Shown here: one piece after another, positions 9,127-21,800 of the stretch
How the letters are laid out: each line of letters opens with the position of its first letter
Numbering within the stretch: position 1 is the stretch's first letter
NCBI GenBank assembly: GCA_902806565.1
Contig: CADCXA010000027.1
Location: 2,294,001-2,358,000, forward strand
Source of the DNA: Hypoxylon rubiginosum
Lineage: Eukaryota > Ascomycota > Sordariomycetes > Xylariales > Hypoxylaceae
Length of the DNA: 64,000 bases
Reading direction: 5' to 3'
Made by a program: the position numbers and the translations under genes
The notes under the pieces: generated by a model
The model's input: only the letters and a program-made list of their open reading frames with translations
Told to the model about the DNA's origin: nothing
The model's database searches: none

Positions 9127-11032
9127 TTACTTTTTTGTCGTCTCCTCGACTTTCCTCTTCCTCGTGCGGGCTTTACCCCTAGCCTCTACTTTGCCTTCCG
9201 CCGGCTTAACTCGCCAAGCGGTAAAGACGTAACCCTCAGGTCCTCCTCTACTCGTCATCAGAGGATGCGTCCGTCCGGGCAGTACTTGCCACTTCCTGAC
9301 GCGACTCGTCTGCAGAGACGCTCCTAGGACGAGGGAAGGATTCAGAGGGAATTCGTCGTTGCCGGACCACTGCTCCAGCTCTTCCGGCGTCTTGCCCACG
9401 GCCTCCTCCGGTGGGTTCGCTACCCACGCCGCGCGACGCGCGATGCTGTAGCAGTCGACGAGCGCGGTCAGCGGTTCGATCGACTGCGAGTATATGGCGA
9501 TCGACGCGCCGCCGGCAAGCAGCGGGACCGCGTAGCGCATGATGGAGATGGGATCCATCGTGCTCGCGACCACCAGTCCGGAGAACTCGCCCTTCCGCGT
9601 CGTGTCGACGATATGTCGGGTCTTGACCCAGCGCCGCCGCTTCCGGTAATACGTGCCCCGGCGGTTGGCCTTCCACGAGCGAAGCACCTCGGACGAGACG
9701 TTGGGCAGCGCCGACGAGTATGTGTTATCTAGCTCAGGCTGGATGAGCTGCAGCCAAGATATCGTCATCAGATGCGTGGCTAGCGGATGATTAGGCGAGT
9801 GTGTGGGATTGTTGATGTCGAAGCCGTAATCGCGCAAGAAGGCCAGGTTAGGCTGCTGGTTGGCATGGATGAGAGTAAGAGTATTAGACTGCGCAAATGG
9901 CGGCTGCGAGTGGTTCCGCCGAGGTTTTGAGTCGGATTTGGGTGCTCTCCTGTCTGCTTGGGTTGATTCCGAGTCTGGGGCATCCTGCTGCTGGACTTCG
10001 GTCGTCATCTTAACATCGTCGTCTTCATCGCTAAGTTTTGCAGTAGGGTCGACTACGTCTATCGAGGTCTCTAGGCGGTCTAGAGACTCTCTCCGGTGCG
10101 TTGATATCGGCTCCTCCTTATCGGGTGAGTAGAGTATACCCATTCGCTCTGCCATAGCTGCCACTAAAAGCCCGGCCGTATCGTCTACGACTAGCCATCG
10201 ACCAGGTGTACGTAAATGCTCCTGCTCTGGTACTTGGGTTTCCGCGTCTTCGCATTGGTCCACCTCGCCAAAGTGCACATTAGCCCAACAACCCAATAAC
10301 GCAATCATCTCTTCTCGTATATCGAGGATCTTGGTCGCGTCCTTTTCCAGTTGCCAGTTCGCAAGCATCGGCACGTCCATAGGTAATACGCAGAACCTTC
10401 GAATGTACTTCTTCGTCTTAAGTAGCTTGTACTTGGCCAGAGAATACTCGGTCTTCTGATCAATCGCCGTGTGCGACAGCATTAACTTGGCGATGATGTC
10501 TCTACCCGCGTCCGTACCATCTTTCTTCAGAGCCTCAATCTGTTCCGTGCTTAGGGTCTGGCGGGCCGATGCGTCGAGTTCTGCGCGGTCGGTTCTAGCA
10601 ACCACGGCTCCTGATTCGGGATCGACCAGCGAATACTCGATACCCGTTGAGAGCGGGTTTTCGACATCTTCCTCATCGTTCGTTATCGGTGTTTCTCCTT
10701 CGGTCGAGTTGGTTGACGTGTCGGGCGAAAGGATGTCGCTGTATAGCTCGGAGGCAGGCACAATGCGCAACCGGTTGAAGTTTTCGTCCGGCTGTTTATC
10801 TTGTAATTCGTAGGTGAGGTGGTAGGGTCTATGAATGATCAAGTTGCTTGGAAATGATCCATATTTGCCCAGTGAGATGGTTCTAGAGAAACGGTATATG
10901 TAAGTGAGCGCAAGTAGATGATTTACATGACATCGATGAACCATACGTATTTGGGGTAACCTGAAGCACTCGAAGGCCACCTGAGGGAAGTTTAAGAGCA
11001 ATCCAACCATGTGGTTGGACTAGGGAGTCCAT
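9127..11032 (-). CDS. TRM6: tRNA (adenine-58-N1)-methyltransferase non-catalytic subunit TRM6
   Basis: Two exons, 11032-10947 and 10882-9127, joined through a 64-bp intron (GTATGG..CTCTAG). They give 613 residues starting MDSLVQPHGWIALKLPSG. The splice creates VTPNTTISLGKYGSFPSN, the conserved N-terminal signature of the Gcd10/TRM6 family. The later block (WLVVDDTAGLLVAAMAERMGILY, then the HANQQPNLAFLRDYGFD region) is the degenerate Rossmann-type methyltransferase fold. The C-terminal region contains FSGLVVASTMDPISIM and GGASIAIYSQSIEPL. A charged, Ser/Asp/Gln-rich linker (about 310-385) separates the halves. In the known complex TRM6 binds tRNA and TRM61 carries the catalytic site that makes m1A58. 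Nuclear. The C-terminus is very basic (KARTRKRKVEETTKK). It ends 300 bp from the convergent ARPC3 gene. Confidence 0.93.
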
Positions 11033-11513
11033 CTTGTCCTTGGACTTTGTTGTAGCGGGCTCGGGGCGCAAAGCTCAGCTTCGCTAATGGAAATTTTATT
11101 CAAGTTGGAGTTGGAGTCCCCATCGATCGCATCTAGCCTATAGCCTGCCTGCATGTAACCCCACGGCGGGACGAAGCCACGTGGGACAGGGGTATCAGGG
11201 CATTTTAATAGCCCCATTTATAGGTGGTGTTAAGTGTAATTCGGCATTATCACCAAGACCAATAATTTAAAAGTAAACACCTTTTTTCTTCCGAAAGACA
11301 CAGCTGAATTGACTACCTATGGATATCAACTAAGCACTTGTTGGGCCGCCAGTAACGCCAACCGAATGAGCGAAAGGAAGAAAAGTACCCGCCGAGCCTG
11401 CTTGCAATCAAAACAAAGGGAATTCGAAAGACAGACGCTTCACTGATCAAATATTCCATGGTGTACACGAGACTCTCCATACCCAGCCGTTCCTACGACT
11501 CCCCACCTTCACC

Positions 11514-13467
11514 TTACTTGCCATTAACCTTGCTGTTATTAGCATCTCTTCTTGCTACCTCGCTGTTTGGCATTCTGCCAAACTGCCATTCCGGTAATGT
11601 AATACCTGTTTGGTCGTGGATCGTAGACATCAACGGAGGGAGGAGCTGGTATACCTGCATTCGGCCATTAGCATTCGTATGGATCGAGGCAGAACGCGTC
11701 TGATGGATATGACTTACATTTCTCAATGTGGCAGCGCTATCTTGCCCGGATCCCTGACCGGTTGCTCCAGTTGATCCTGCTTCGGAACCGGTATTCCAAA
11801 TGCTGATCTTAGGCTGCATGCCGTTGACAGCGGTAGCATTAGCCTTGGCGAGCTCGACATATGTGCCCTTCTCGATCATCACTGTAACAACCATTGTAAG
11901 CATCTCTCTCAAGGAGGCCCCTAGAAGGCCCAGCCTTTATAGACGGGGCTGAGAGGGAGGAAGCGATTCCCGAATGCACTTACTGTACTGTAGGAGACCT
12001 GACGGGCCACCGAATGCCTGGCTCATCTTCGCATAAGCTTCCGCCATCGCGACCATACCCTCGGCTTCTTTCAGCTTCTTCTGCAAGTTGGCCTCCGCAT
12101 TCTTGACCGCGGCGTGGCTCCAGGCGTCGGCATCCGTCTTGGTCTTGTACGCGGCGGCGTCGGTATTTTTGGTAATTCTATTGTAATCGGCCGCTGCCTG
12201 AGTATCAGCGTCAACTTTCGTCTTGTACGCCGTGGCGTCCGTGGCCTTGTTCTGTTTCTCGTAGTTGGCTCGTGCTTCTGCCTCTACTTCGTACGCCTTC
12301 GCGTCCGCTGCTTGCTGCTTGCTTTCGCGCGCGATGGTGGCCTTAACGACATCGACAGCACGCAAGCGCTCGAGCTCGGCAGCCGCGCGCTTCACTTGGA
12401 CTTCCTTCTTCAGATCCTCATCTCGCGATTCGGTCGCACGGGTCGCTTGGATGCGCGCAATTTCTACATCCCGACTCAACACGGTCTTTTGTGTCGCGAG
12501 GTTGGCCTCGGCTGCTGCGCGCTCGACATCGCGATCTGTCTTTTGCACAGCTGTTTCCGCGTTACTTCACAGATAGTTAGTCGCTTGCGGGATCTAATGA
12601 TTCCAAGATCGCAAAGCTCTGGTAAGGGGTAACTCACATTTTCGCAATCGAACGCTCCTGTTGGCCGTGTCTATCCGCCTCGCCAACGTTTCCGCGAAGT
12701 TGCGCCTCTGCGACGTCGATACGGGCTTGGTTGGTAGCACCTTCATGGGCCTTTTGCGAGAGCGATTGGAAATATGTGGAGCCGGCAGCATCCTTTAACT
12801 CCTTCACGTTGGCATTGTATATCTTCAGGCCGAATTGATCGAGTTCTCCCTGAATGTTGCGGAAGATGCGGCGCTTGAATTCCTCACGCTCCGTGAAGAT
12901 TTCCTCCATAGTCATACTGGACACAAGCACTCGAGTCTCGCCCTCGATGATGCCCTTGACGATGTTCTCGAGGTATTGTGAGCCCTTCTTCTGGGATTCG
13001 GACTCAGCCAATAGCATGGCATATTTCATCAGAGAGTCGCCGCGGTCCTCGTCGTGGCTGTGAACATGCGTAGACTCTCTCGCTTGAGGATTTGCTTGCG
13101 CGCTAGGGTTTCTTGAGTTGGCCCCTCGATTGTTCACGTCACTAATATTAGCTTGTTAATCTCTCTGCCGGATTCTCGTTCAGAATAAAAGATACATACG
13201 GCCCTATAGTAAATACGACGGGAAGGAGAAACTGTAATTTCTCCTTTGTCATCGCTATAAACTCCAGTTAGCAAGTAAAGCGGACGATTGGCGATGAAGT
13301 CGGCCCCTATTACCTTGGAGGTTCATTCCATAATCATGCGGCTGTACAGAGAAGCGTGTGCATCTCTGGAAGGGCCAGACCCATGCGGCTTTGGTGATGA
13401 GTACATTCTTGACGTTCATGCCAGTAACGGCAAGGTACTCATCGGGGGCAGCGATCTTGTACGACAT
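11514..13467 (-). CDS. floA: Flotillin-like membrane scaffold protein
   Basis: Six exons: 13467-13314, 13254-13200, 13141-12638, 12564-11984, 11881-11718 and 11654-11514. They add to 532 residues with every junction in frame. The start MSYKIAAPDEYLAVTG leads into the PHB/SPFH domain (ITKAAWVWPFQRC..QPHDYGMNLQAMTKEKLQF). Then comes VKGIIEGETRVLVSSMTMEEIFTERE. From about 240 to 430 there is a long Ala/Glu/Lys-rich coiled coil with repeated AAAYKTK/ADA segments, typical of flotillins. The C-terminus has IEKGTYVELAKANATAVNGMQPKISIWNTG and LLPPLMSTIHDQTGI. Introns are short (58-102 bp) with good GTAAGT/GTGAGT donors and GACTAAC/GCTAATG branch motifs. Flotillins oligomerise at the inner face of the plasma membrane and organise sterol-rich microdomains. 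The symbol follows the Aspergillus gene and is indicative. Confidence 0.92.
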
Positions 13468-15603
13468 GATGGCAGACGGCCGGCGGTGTCTCGATGAAGT
13501 TGATAGGTATGTCAATGGCTAAAAGCTGCGAACTTGATATATCGGTTTCTAGCCTTGGGGCTAGGTACGGTATGCAGAAAAGTATGGATACAATAACAAC
13601 TAGTTATTTGTATTGGAAGAGCCTCAAGTACAACTGATGCAAACGGAGAGACGGTTAGCTTTAAGTACGAGACGCAAGGAGGCGCAGAGTGTCAAGGTGA
13701 CAGTGAATATATACATGTACTTACCTACATATGTGACTTGAGATGGAGTTATGACCGAACTTGTTGAGGTTAAAGGTCAAGGCGAAATACCGTAGCAGAA
13801 AAAGCCCACGTACTTTGTTGCAACTACCTCTACGAAAAGATACTAGATCTGTGGAGATGGAAGCGGCTGAGAAGGAGGTAGGTAGCGGAGCAACTCTTAA
13901 TAAATATACCATATGGTAACTACGATGTACCTACATGCTGCAGATATTCACATCCGATGTGTGTTGATACTCATGTGTACCTAGGTACCCTACATGTAAT
14001 TTACGGCAACCGAGATGCATCTTGCTGTCGCTGCGCATCGTCTTACACAAGGTACCAGGACTACATACATGAGCTAGGCACAAAGCTCAAGTAAATCGCT
14101 TGATAATCTGGTGCTAACCGGATGATGTGCTTCTGACTCCTACCGGTAGGTACAAAAGGGGTAAGCTAGGAGTATAGGGGCGCCTTGCGAGGCATACAGC
14201 ACTGGCAGCAATGCGACTTCACTAAACATGGCATGCACCTAATAGGCCCCCAAGAGTTGAAGATTCGTATTTTACCATATCAGTCGGGCGTAGTGGTGGT
14301 CACAGGGTCGGTTAGCCATCCAGCTCATCCTCTCAATTCCGGCTTCTTAGTGGCTAAGCTTAGCTTAGTGGCGGAATGATTCTCGAATCTGTTCCGTGCT
14401 GCCTGCAAGGATTCCTGATGACGGGGGAGATTCGGTTCCCAGCTAGGCTTAGGGCTGAAATCATCGAATCGGGATGGAAGCTGGACTCAGCTCGGGGTTT
14501 ACGGGTTTGCGATCTGGTTTCCTACATACAGGTGTAGAACGATGATCACGGGACAATCAGAACTCACCGACCTTCCCTTTATCCTCCTCATCATCATCAC
14601 AGAGTGAGTTAAGAGTTAAGCCTCGATGACTCAAAGTGATAATGCTGTGGCTTTATCATCTAAAGTGTGGTGGCAGTTGATTGATCCTTCTTCCTTCTTG
14701 CTGCTCCCGTGTTGCACCACTATCGATCTACCTACAACGGCTTACCCCAAGCCCAAGCCAAGCTCTATATACAAGTTCTACATGCATTTCACTAGCTTCC
14801 ATATATGCAAGAGAGTCAATCCAGTCAATCGTACTCTCTCATGTCCTACAGGCTCCCCGCAATTATGCGTTTAGCTTCTCGCATAAGAGGTATGTATCAT
14901 CGCAGTCACATGAAAGCTTCGGATCCGACTCACCAATAACAAATAATTTGCAACGCACTGGGTACATATTTCATGAGCTGTTAGAACACGTCGGTAACAC
15001 CATATCCATACCGGAATCGGGTCTCGGTGATTGGGGCTGTTTACAGCATCTTTCATCTTAGCATTGAGTGGCTTAGACGCTCCCTCATTGTCACTCGTGC
15101 TCTTGGCTAAACGGATGCAAGGCTGATTTTGCACCTCGAACCTCATCTACCTAAGTAGACACCGATACAAGGTTGCGGCTAAGAGGTAGCGTTTCATTGC
15201 TTCGATACTTTAGCAACAGAAAACTCAATCTGACGTTAGATCATATCCATTAACTCCGAACTCGTCTTCATCTTGCGCCAGTCCTAGGTACCTAGTTGTG
15301 AATCATTCGGGGTTCTCCCTCCGCGTACATCCTTTACGTCCTATACCAATCATCCTACTCTATTGCTACCTACGTACATTTGGTTTATTCCACTCTTTTC
15401 AAGAGGAATTGTTTAGATTTAAGTTGGTGTTACTGTCAGTGAAGGGATACCTAACATCTGGGCTGAGGCGACACCGGCATCTCGTGCAACGGTCATCCCC
15501 GGTACTGCCTATCGACTTGAACAGGAGCATATGCACTTCCCCTATCGCTTGGGGGCACTAAGAACACCATCCAATCTCCAAATATTATTAAACTACATCC
15601 CGC
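13468..15603. other. Long intergenic region without a recognisable gene
   Basis: About 2.1 kb. All frames are short; a plus-strand frame at 14681-15061 has no coding character (Ser/Cys-rich, no domain). Copies of the dispersed CCTAGG-type motif occur at about 13977-13990 and 15282-15296. The last few hundred bases should hold the promoter of the gene at 15604. Confidence 0.5.
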
Positions 15604-16500
15604 ATGGATATCAAGGGGTCTTTAGAGGAGCCTCCTCCTTATACCGCCATTGCAACCAATACCATCAACGTAGACGAGTTTCCGATCAACTCGTTTACTT
15701 CCCACCTGCAATATCATGTCAAATCACTTCCAGATCGTATCCGAACAGCGCAACAAGCACGAAAGGTCGAACAAGCATTCAGCGACGCATCGCTACTGGA
15801 TCGCATTGTTCCCTCTGTTGAGGGCTTCTTAGCCGAACTTGGTGCTAGACACTACCCAGTTCCATTAGCTACTCTTACGTTGGTTCCAGGGACCGCAGTG
15901 CCTAAGGATGCCGTACTCAGCGGCTCGGAAGACATGAAACGTCGGGGAGAGCTCTCCCGCGTGGTTAAGGTCTCTATCGACGGGATAGGCAAAGACTCCA
16001 AGGTTAGCTCCGACGCTTCCAAGCCACAGAATACCGGCGAAGATCCAAGTTGGGCCTCGGGGCAGGAGTTTGGTGACTGGGGGCGATTTGGCGGTTCGTC
16101 GACAGGGGACACCGGGGAGGACAGCAAAACACTCTGGTGGCGCGACGAGGAGATGGCTCGTCGACTGGCAAACTATCTACAGCCGAAAAGAGAGAAAAAG
16201 ACACCCGTGGAACAGAGCTCAGTCGTTCAGGCCGTAGTCGAGCACCGGATACCAGCGAAGAGAGAGAAAAGGGGATGGGGCTGGGGAAAGCGTGAGAATG
16301 CAAAAGTTTCGCCAGAAACCCCGAATAAACCTGCAGATACTGGCATTGGAGCAGACGAGCCACAAGAAGAGCAGAGCAAGGATGAAACCGAAATGGTGGT
16401 CACCGCTCAGGAAGTCGCATTTCGCCACGAGAACGAGTTCGGTATATGGGAAAGTTTTAGAGGGTGGGGTATCGTCGTGGCCGTGAAGGTCAATCAATAA
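15604..16500 (+). CDS. Conserved ascomycete protein of unknown function
   Basis: Intronless gene of 298 residues starting MDIKGSLEEPPPYTAIA. The first third is a compact, probably folded segment (FPINSFTSHLQYHVKSLPDRIRTAQQAR..LLDRIVPSVEGFLAEL). The middle is polar, with a short aromatic stretch (GDWGRFGG, LWWRDEEMARRLANYLQPKRE). A basic tract (KREKRGWGWGKREN) follows, and the C-terminus ends VTAQEVAFRHENEFGIWESFRGWGIVVAVKV. The motif WWRDEEMARRLANYL looks familiar from uncharacterised filamentous-fungal proteins. There is no signal peptide or membrane segment, and the PPPY near the start could be a WW-domain ligand. Function not assignable. Confidence 0.7.
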   Translation: MDIKGSLEEPPPYTAIATNTINVDEFPINSFTSHLQYHVKSLPDRIRTAQQARKVEQAFSDASLLDRIVPSVEGFLAELGARHYPVPLATLTLVPGTAVPKDAVLSGSEDMKRRGELSRVVKVSIDGIGKDSKVSSDASKPQNTGEDPSWASGQEFGDWGRFGGSSTGDTGEDSKTLWWRDEEMARRLANYLQPKREKKTPVEQSSVVQAVVEHRIPAKREKRGWGWGKRENAKVSPETPNKPADTGIGADEPQEEQSKDETEMVVTAQEVAFRHENEFGIWESFRGWGIVVAVKVNQ

Positions 16501-16761
16501 TTGACCACCTCTCGTCGTGTCCGGGACTATCAAATTGCTGCACCCGCGAGACAGTCCGATTCAGAAGAGGGGCGCACTATTGACGTGGCCGATATCTCGT
16601 CGCAGTCTTGTAGGAAGGCGCCATAAGCACAATGGCATGATCCATCCCCGAAAAGGGGGTTTGCTATCATATCGCGAGTAGTCTTGTTTGCCCCTATAAT
16701 CATATTATGTCTATCGAAATGAGAATATTGAGCTTATCGCCGAATTAACACATCTACATGA

Positions 16762-16893
16762 ATTCCTAAGCTGCCGCAGCTCTTCTCCGAGGCCGGGCTG
16801 GGAGATGTTGAGGAGCATGTGCCTAAAACACGACCCGATCTCGCCTTCATGAGCCACCAGTGCGCACCGACCATGTACGAGATCATCCTCTAA
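16762..16893 (+). pseudogene. Isolated methyltransferase-like C-terminal fragment
   Basis: From ATT at 16762 to TAA at 16891-16893 the frame reads 43 residues beginning IPKLPQLFSEAGLGDVEEHV and ending TMYEIIL. Third codon positions are mostly C or G, unlike the surrounding DNA. The pattern 'LPQLFSEAGL-DVEEH..PDLAFMSHQC' resembles the last strand/helix region of fungal class I SAM-dependent methyltransferases. An in-frame stop (16759-16761) sits immediately upstream, and I found no plausible earlier exon. I infer a gene remnant; the family is a resemblance only. Confidence 0.3.
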
Positions 16894-17547
16894 AATACTG
16901 GTGGTGAGAATGCAGCACAAGAAGTAAAGAGACTGCTACCAGAGGGAAATAAATGATTTTCAGCTTAGGGAAGATAGATTACTTGCCCCTAAGGTACACT
17001 CACTTAAATATCTCTCTCTCTACCAAGATATGGCACGATTGCCTTTCAGTAGTTCACTCCTTGATACCGAATGCTTGGTCCGTAAGACGTCGTATCGGGA
17101 AGTGGGTCGCTGTAGTTTAAAAGGGCTAAGATGACCTAAGATATAGGAGGTTGGGTACCTGTCTTGCGAAGCCTCAACAGACCGCATGAAGAGACCTGTT
17201 TTCTCGATCATCAAGAGTGACCACTTTTCCCCTTCATCAACCTGACATACCAAAGTTCTGAAGCATGGTATTACAGATTTTATCGTGTTCAAGTATCTGC
17301 TTCATGCTTCAAGGGTCTAAGGGAAGGTGGTAGAAATAAGAGAGCTACGCAAAGATATTGAACGAAAGGGGTCAGGCGCAAACCGAATCTTACCTAGCAT
17401 AGGACTTATCTAGCATAGGATGCCTATCCCTACATTTTTCTTTGTGAGCGCTATATATATCGTAATCCTCGACCAAGTCTGCGTGGCCAATTTTTAAAAC
17501 CTACCTAGGTAAGCTTCAATTCCAGCTTACTTGGAGTGTTGACAGCC
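16894..17547. other. Intergenic, putative promoter of the hydrolase
   Basis: About 650 bp with no supported gene. A copy of the dispersed CCTACCTAGGTA motif lies at 17500-17511, just 36 nt upstream of the hydrolase start. Confidence 0.45.
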
Positions 17548-18441
17548 ATGGCAACTAATACCAAGCCGACGATTGTGATCATCCACGGTGGCTGGCATGT
17601 TCCCGAGAGCTATAAGGAGCTGACCACCGCTCTCCGCTCCAATGGCTACGAAGTACACGTCCCGCGCCTCGCATCTGCGAATCAAGTTCGCCCACCCAAT
17701 GCGGACCTTTCAACAGACACGGAACTCATCCGCGGCTACGTCGAGAGCCTTGTAGAGGCCGGGCACACTGTCCTAGCTCTCAGTACGTAGCAGCTTTTGA
17801 GATGCAAGACTGAAAATCACTTCACCATTAAAGCAGTCTGTCCAGCTGTGCCTTTATCAATTCTTCCCCCAGAGAAGCAGGTGCTAACTCTCGGTATCGC
17901 AGTGCACTCGTACGGGGGGCAGGTCGGCACCAACGCCCTATACGGGCTCGGTACCGAAGCGCGTTCCGCCAAAGGCCTCAAGGGCGGCGTCTCGCACCTG
18001 GTCTACATGACGGCCTACGCCGCCCCGGAGGGGTCGGCCATGATGGACAAGGTCAAGGCCTTCGGCCACATGGACCTCGTGCCGCTGGCCTTCGACTTCG
18101 CCGAGGACGGCAGCTGCCTGTCGCGCGACTTCAGGGGCCTCGTCGTGGGGCCCGGCCGCGGCGACGCCGACACCGAGGCCTACGTCGGCACGCTCGTGCG
18201 CTGGAACGGCCGGTGCATGTACCAGCCGCTCGAGCGCTGCGCCTGGCGGGAGATCCCCGTCGTCTACGTCTACACGACGGCCGACATGACGGTGCCGCTC
18301 GACTACCAGAAGAGCTTCGTCGAAGCCATCGAGGAGACCGGCTTGAAAGTGCAGACGTTTGAACTGGCGACGGGGCACTGCCCCAATTTCACTGCCACGG
18401 AGGCTGTGGTAGATGTGATTAATAAAGTATGCAATCGCTAG
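17548..18441 (+). CDS. Alpha/beta-hydrolase fold protein (esterase/AB-hydrolase family)
   Basis: Two exons, 17548-17782 and 17903-18441, give 257 residues starting MATNTKPTIVIIHGGWH. The 120-bp intron (GTACGT..TCGCAG) contains a GCTAAC branch motif and restores the nucleophile elbow MHSYGGQVG (Ser about 81). HGGW at 13-16 is the oxyanion-hole motif. A probable acid lies in VYVYTTADMTVPL and the catalytic His in ATGHCPN near the C-terminus, completing a Ser-Asp-His triad. No signal peptide, so probably cytosolic. Exon 2 is very GC-rich with almost exclusively C/G third positions, in contrast to exon 1. Related fungal proteins are annotated generically as alpha/beta hydrolases; the substrate is unknown. 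It lies 395 bp upstream of an NLR gene on the same strand. Confidence 0.85.
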
Positions 18442-18836
18442 GTGAGAGAGAGAATATGATCGCAAATTTGAATGCTTGCTAGATACCGAATAGCCTTGAA
18501 TAAAATCCGTGTGGCGCATCATCCGCTAGCTCGAGTGGTGGCTGGCTGGCCACGGGTTGTTCACACTCACCTATGTTGGCCAATAACGAGGCTTCCGCAT
18601 GTGCCTACAACTTACCTAGGTAGGTAGAGAGACGCAGCAGGATTTGACTTACAGGCTGGCAAATATTTCTACCAATGAGATTGTACATGCACCGCCTACC
18701 TAGGTGCACATATGCAGGCTGGGCATCTTGCCAACTTCATCATTTCTTCATATCTCGAGCATGCCCACACAATCATTTACATTGAACGGGCTTCCTCCAC
18801 ACTACCTCCAGAAACGTCCTCGTACGAATAATTAAG

Positions 18837-21800
18837 ATGGCAGATCCATTATCCATTTCGGGGAGCGTAGTCGGGATCATTTCACTCGGCCTGCAGACGA
18901 CGCAATATCTACACGACTTTTACACAGCGCTCAGGGATCGAGAAGAAAATCTTGCGAATACGACTCGAAACCTCGAAGAGTTACTCGGCTTGCTCGAAGT
19001 CTTGAATGACACTGTGAAACGACCGAACGCCTGCAACCACGAAGCCAAGCTACTCTCGATAATCGAGTCTTCCGTTGAAGGGTGTAAAGAATATATAGAA
19101 AAGCTTAACAAGGAGGCCGAAAAGTTTCGAAAAGAATCTGCAGATACCTCTACATCGGATTCCCGACCAAAGAGCAAGATTCAGGCTACTATGAACTTTG
19201 CTCGTCGTCTCGTGTACCCCTTCGCGAAGAGTACCCTAGAGACGTTGAACAAGAATATCGAAGAGATACTGCAACGGCTGCTGCTCGTCCAACAGAAATT
19301 GCTGCAAGAAGATATCAGTCACGTCCAAGGAGTACTAGATCAAATTCAAGTTGGTCAAGCGAGATCAGAGATCCGCGATTGGCTCAAGGCGCCCGACGCT
19401 ACGGTTGACCTCAACGAGGCTTGTGCAAAGAAGAAGTCGCTTACAGGCACGTGGTTTGTGGCCAGCGACGAATTTTCTTCCTGGATCAATAATCCTAACT
19501 CGTTCCTGTGGATTCACGGCTTTTCCGGTTGTGGGAAAACCGTCTTATGTTCTACAGCCATACAGCACACATGTCGGCATCGTCAATCCAGACCCAAGAT
19601 CGGGGTTGCGTTCTTCTTCTTCTCATTCGGCGACGATAGGAAACAAGATGCTTCTGCCATGCTTCGCACCTTGGTGCTGCAGCTATCAAACCAGCTCAGC
19701 AGCTGTACTCTTGTCGAGAACTTGTACGACAGATACCGCAACGCCGTGCCGCCAAACCAAGCTCTTGAAGATTGCCTCCGTGGAATAATACAAGCCTTCG
19801 ACGATGTGTATATAATGCTAGATGCGCTAGATGAAAGCCCCCGAAAGACACATCGTGATACAATGCTCGAAGTATTGGCCGATTTACACTCATGGTCAGA
19901 AAGGGGGCTCCACATACTTGTTACGAGCCGTGATGAATCTGACATTCGCGAGGAGATCGAATTACTGGCAGACCAAATTGTTCCAGTGAAGAATGATTCT
20001 ATCAACCAGGATATCGCCTCTTTTGTCTCTCAAAGACTTCGTGGAAGACGACTAGAGAAGTGGAGCAAACATCATGACCGAATACGATATGTACTCACTG
20101 ATCAATCTAATGGAAAGTGCGTGTACACCCATCAATTCTACAATGTCTATTATCCAAGAAATGAAATAACTATATAAATCTATGGTCGCTGAGGGTGGAT
20201 TGTGGCGATGATGGTACTATAGCTTGAATGAAAGGGTGACACTGTATATCGCAGCTGACTTGACTGACATCTGATATGACAGTTTTCGCTGGGTGGACTG
20301 CCAATTGCAAGAGATCGAGAGATCCGTACGCAGCCAGGAAGCCCTTGATCGGCTGCTTACGTCCCTCCCGGCAAGCCTGGAGGAAACATACAAACGACTA
20401 CTTGCGAAAATCGAGCCGTCCAACAAGGACTACGCCCAACAAATGCTGGCATTTCTCTGCTGCGCAAAAAGGCCGTTGACGGTACGACAGCTCATCGGCG
20501 CGATGGCTGTGGATCTTACCCCTGCTCCTGCCTTCAATGAGAAGCGAATGCTTGAAGACAAGTCATCAATCGAAGATGTTTGTCCCGGTTTAGTTGAAAT
20601 CTACACCGATAAAAACGACATAATGTGGAAAGACGACATGGTGCGTATCGCACACTTTTCGGTCCAGAATTATCTTGAATCGGAATTGATACATAAAGAC
20701 ATCGACGTCGGATCATTTGCCATAACTAGAGACCTTGCTCATACCCGGATAGCTAGCACTTGCTTGGTATTCCTGGGAAATCTAGGATTACTCCAGAACA
20801 GCCCAATGGTACGCTACGCCCGATACTTTTGGTCAGACCATGTCATCGAGGGAAGGAAAACCGACGAACTCCAATCTCAATTTTGGCAACTACTTCAGAA
20901 CGATAGTGCTTGGAATCATGATTCGATTTTTCGTCTTCGGTGGTCCCCTCATTGGGTTAACAGTAAAATGCGCGAAAACGTTTTATCTAAGTGGAAGAAA
21001 TCGCGTCTTTGCCACGCCTCATTTCTCCGATTCACCTCAGCCGTAGAGCAACTACTAAACGAAACTAGCGTCAGTTATTCTTCAGACTTAGACTGGTATT
21101 CTGAGGAATACGATGTTGCAATATACGTGGCATCAATCGCCGGGCACGTTGAAATAGTTCAGCTGTTGCTAGACAAGAACCCCAGAGAAAACAGAACCCT
21201 GGAGTCATCGCTACTTGGTGCATCGACTTTTGGCCATGAGAGCATCGTCCGACTTGTTCTTAATAGGAACACAGAGCTCGACATGTCTGAGGCTTTTGCA
21301 GCAGCATGCAGGGGAGGCTATTCGAATATTGTCCGATTGTTCTTAGGTAGGAACGTCGATGTTAATGTACAAGATACCGCGAAGGGGAACACTCCACTAA
21401 TGAAGGCGTTGGAAAGAAGGAGACACGATGTTGCTCAACTACTACTTGAAAGGCCAATCGACATCAATATAAGAAACAAGCATGGTCAGCAAGCATTGTA
21501 CTTCGCAGCAAGAGCAGGCCTCGAGAATATCGTTGAGTCGATTCTTGCTAAGAATGCTGATGTCAATGCGCGGGATAATAAGGGCTGCACCGCTCTGATG
21601 ATAGCTGCAGAACGTGGGCATAGTGAAGTTGCTCAGATACTTCTTGGGAAGCTCGCTGATGCTAACATTCAAGACAATCGGGGAAACCTCGCGCTACATC
21701 TTGCAGTGGGAAGGGGCTGTACGGCGGCTGTCCGGTTACTTATTGATAGGACCGCTGATATCAACCAGCGGAACGATGACGGCGAAACAGCACTTCATTT

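Noticed and set aside
14681..15061. 126-residue plus-strand ORF
   Set aside because: Lacks domain or codon bias and is in a long non-coding stretch.
17938..18522. 194-residue minus-strand ORF
   Set aside because: Antisense shadow of GC-rich exon 2 of the hydrolase.
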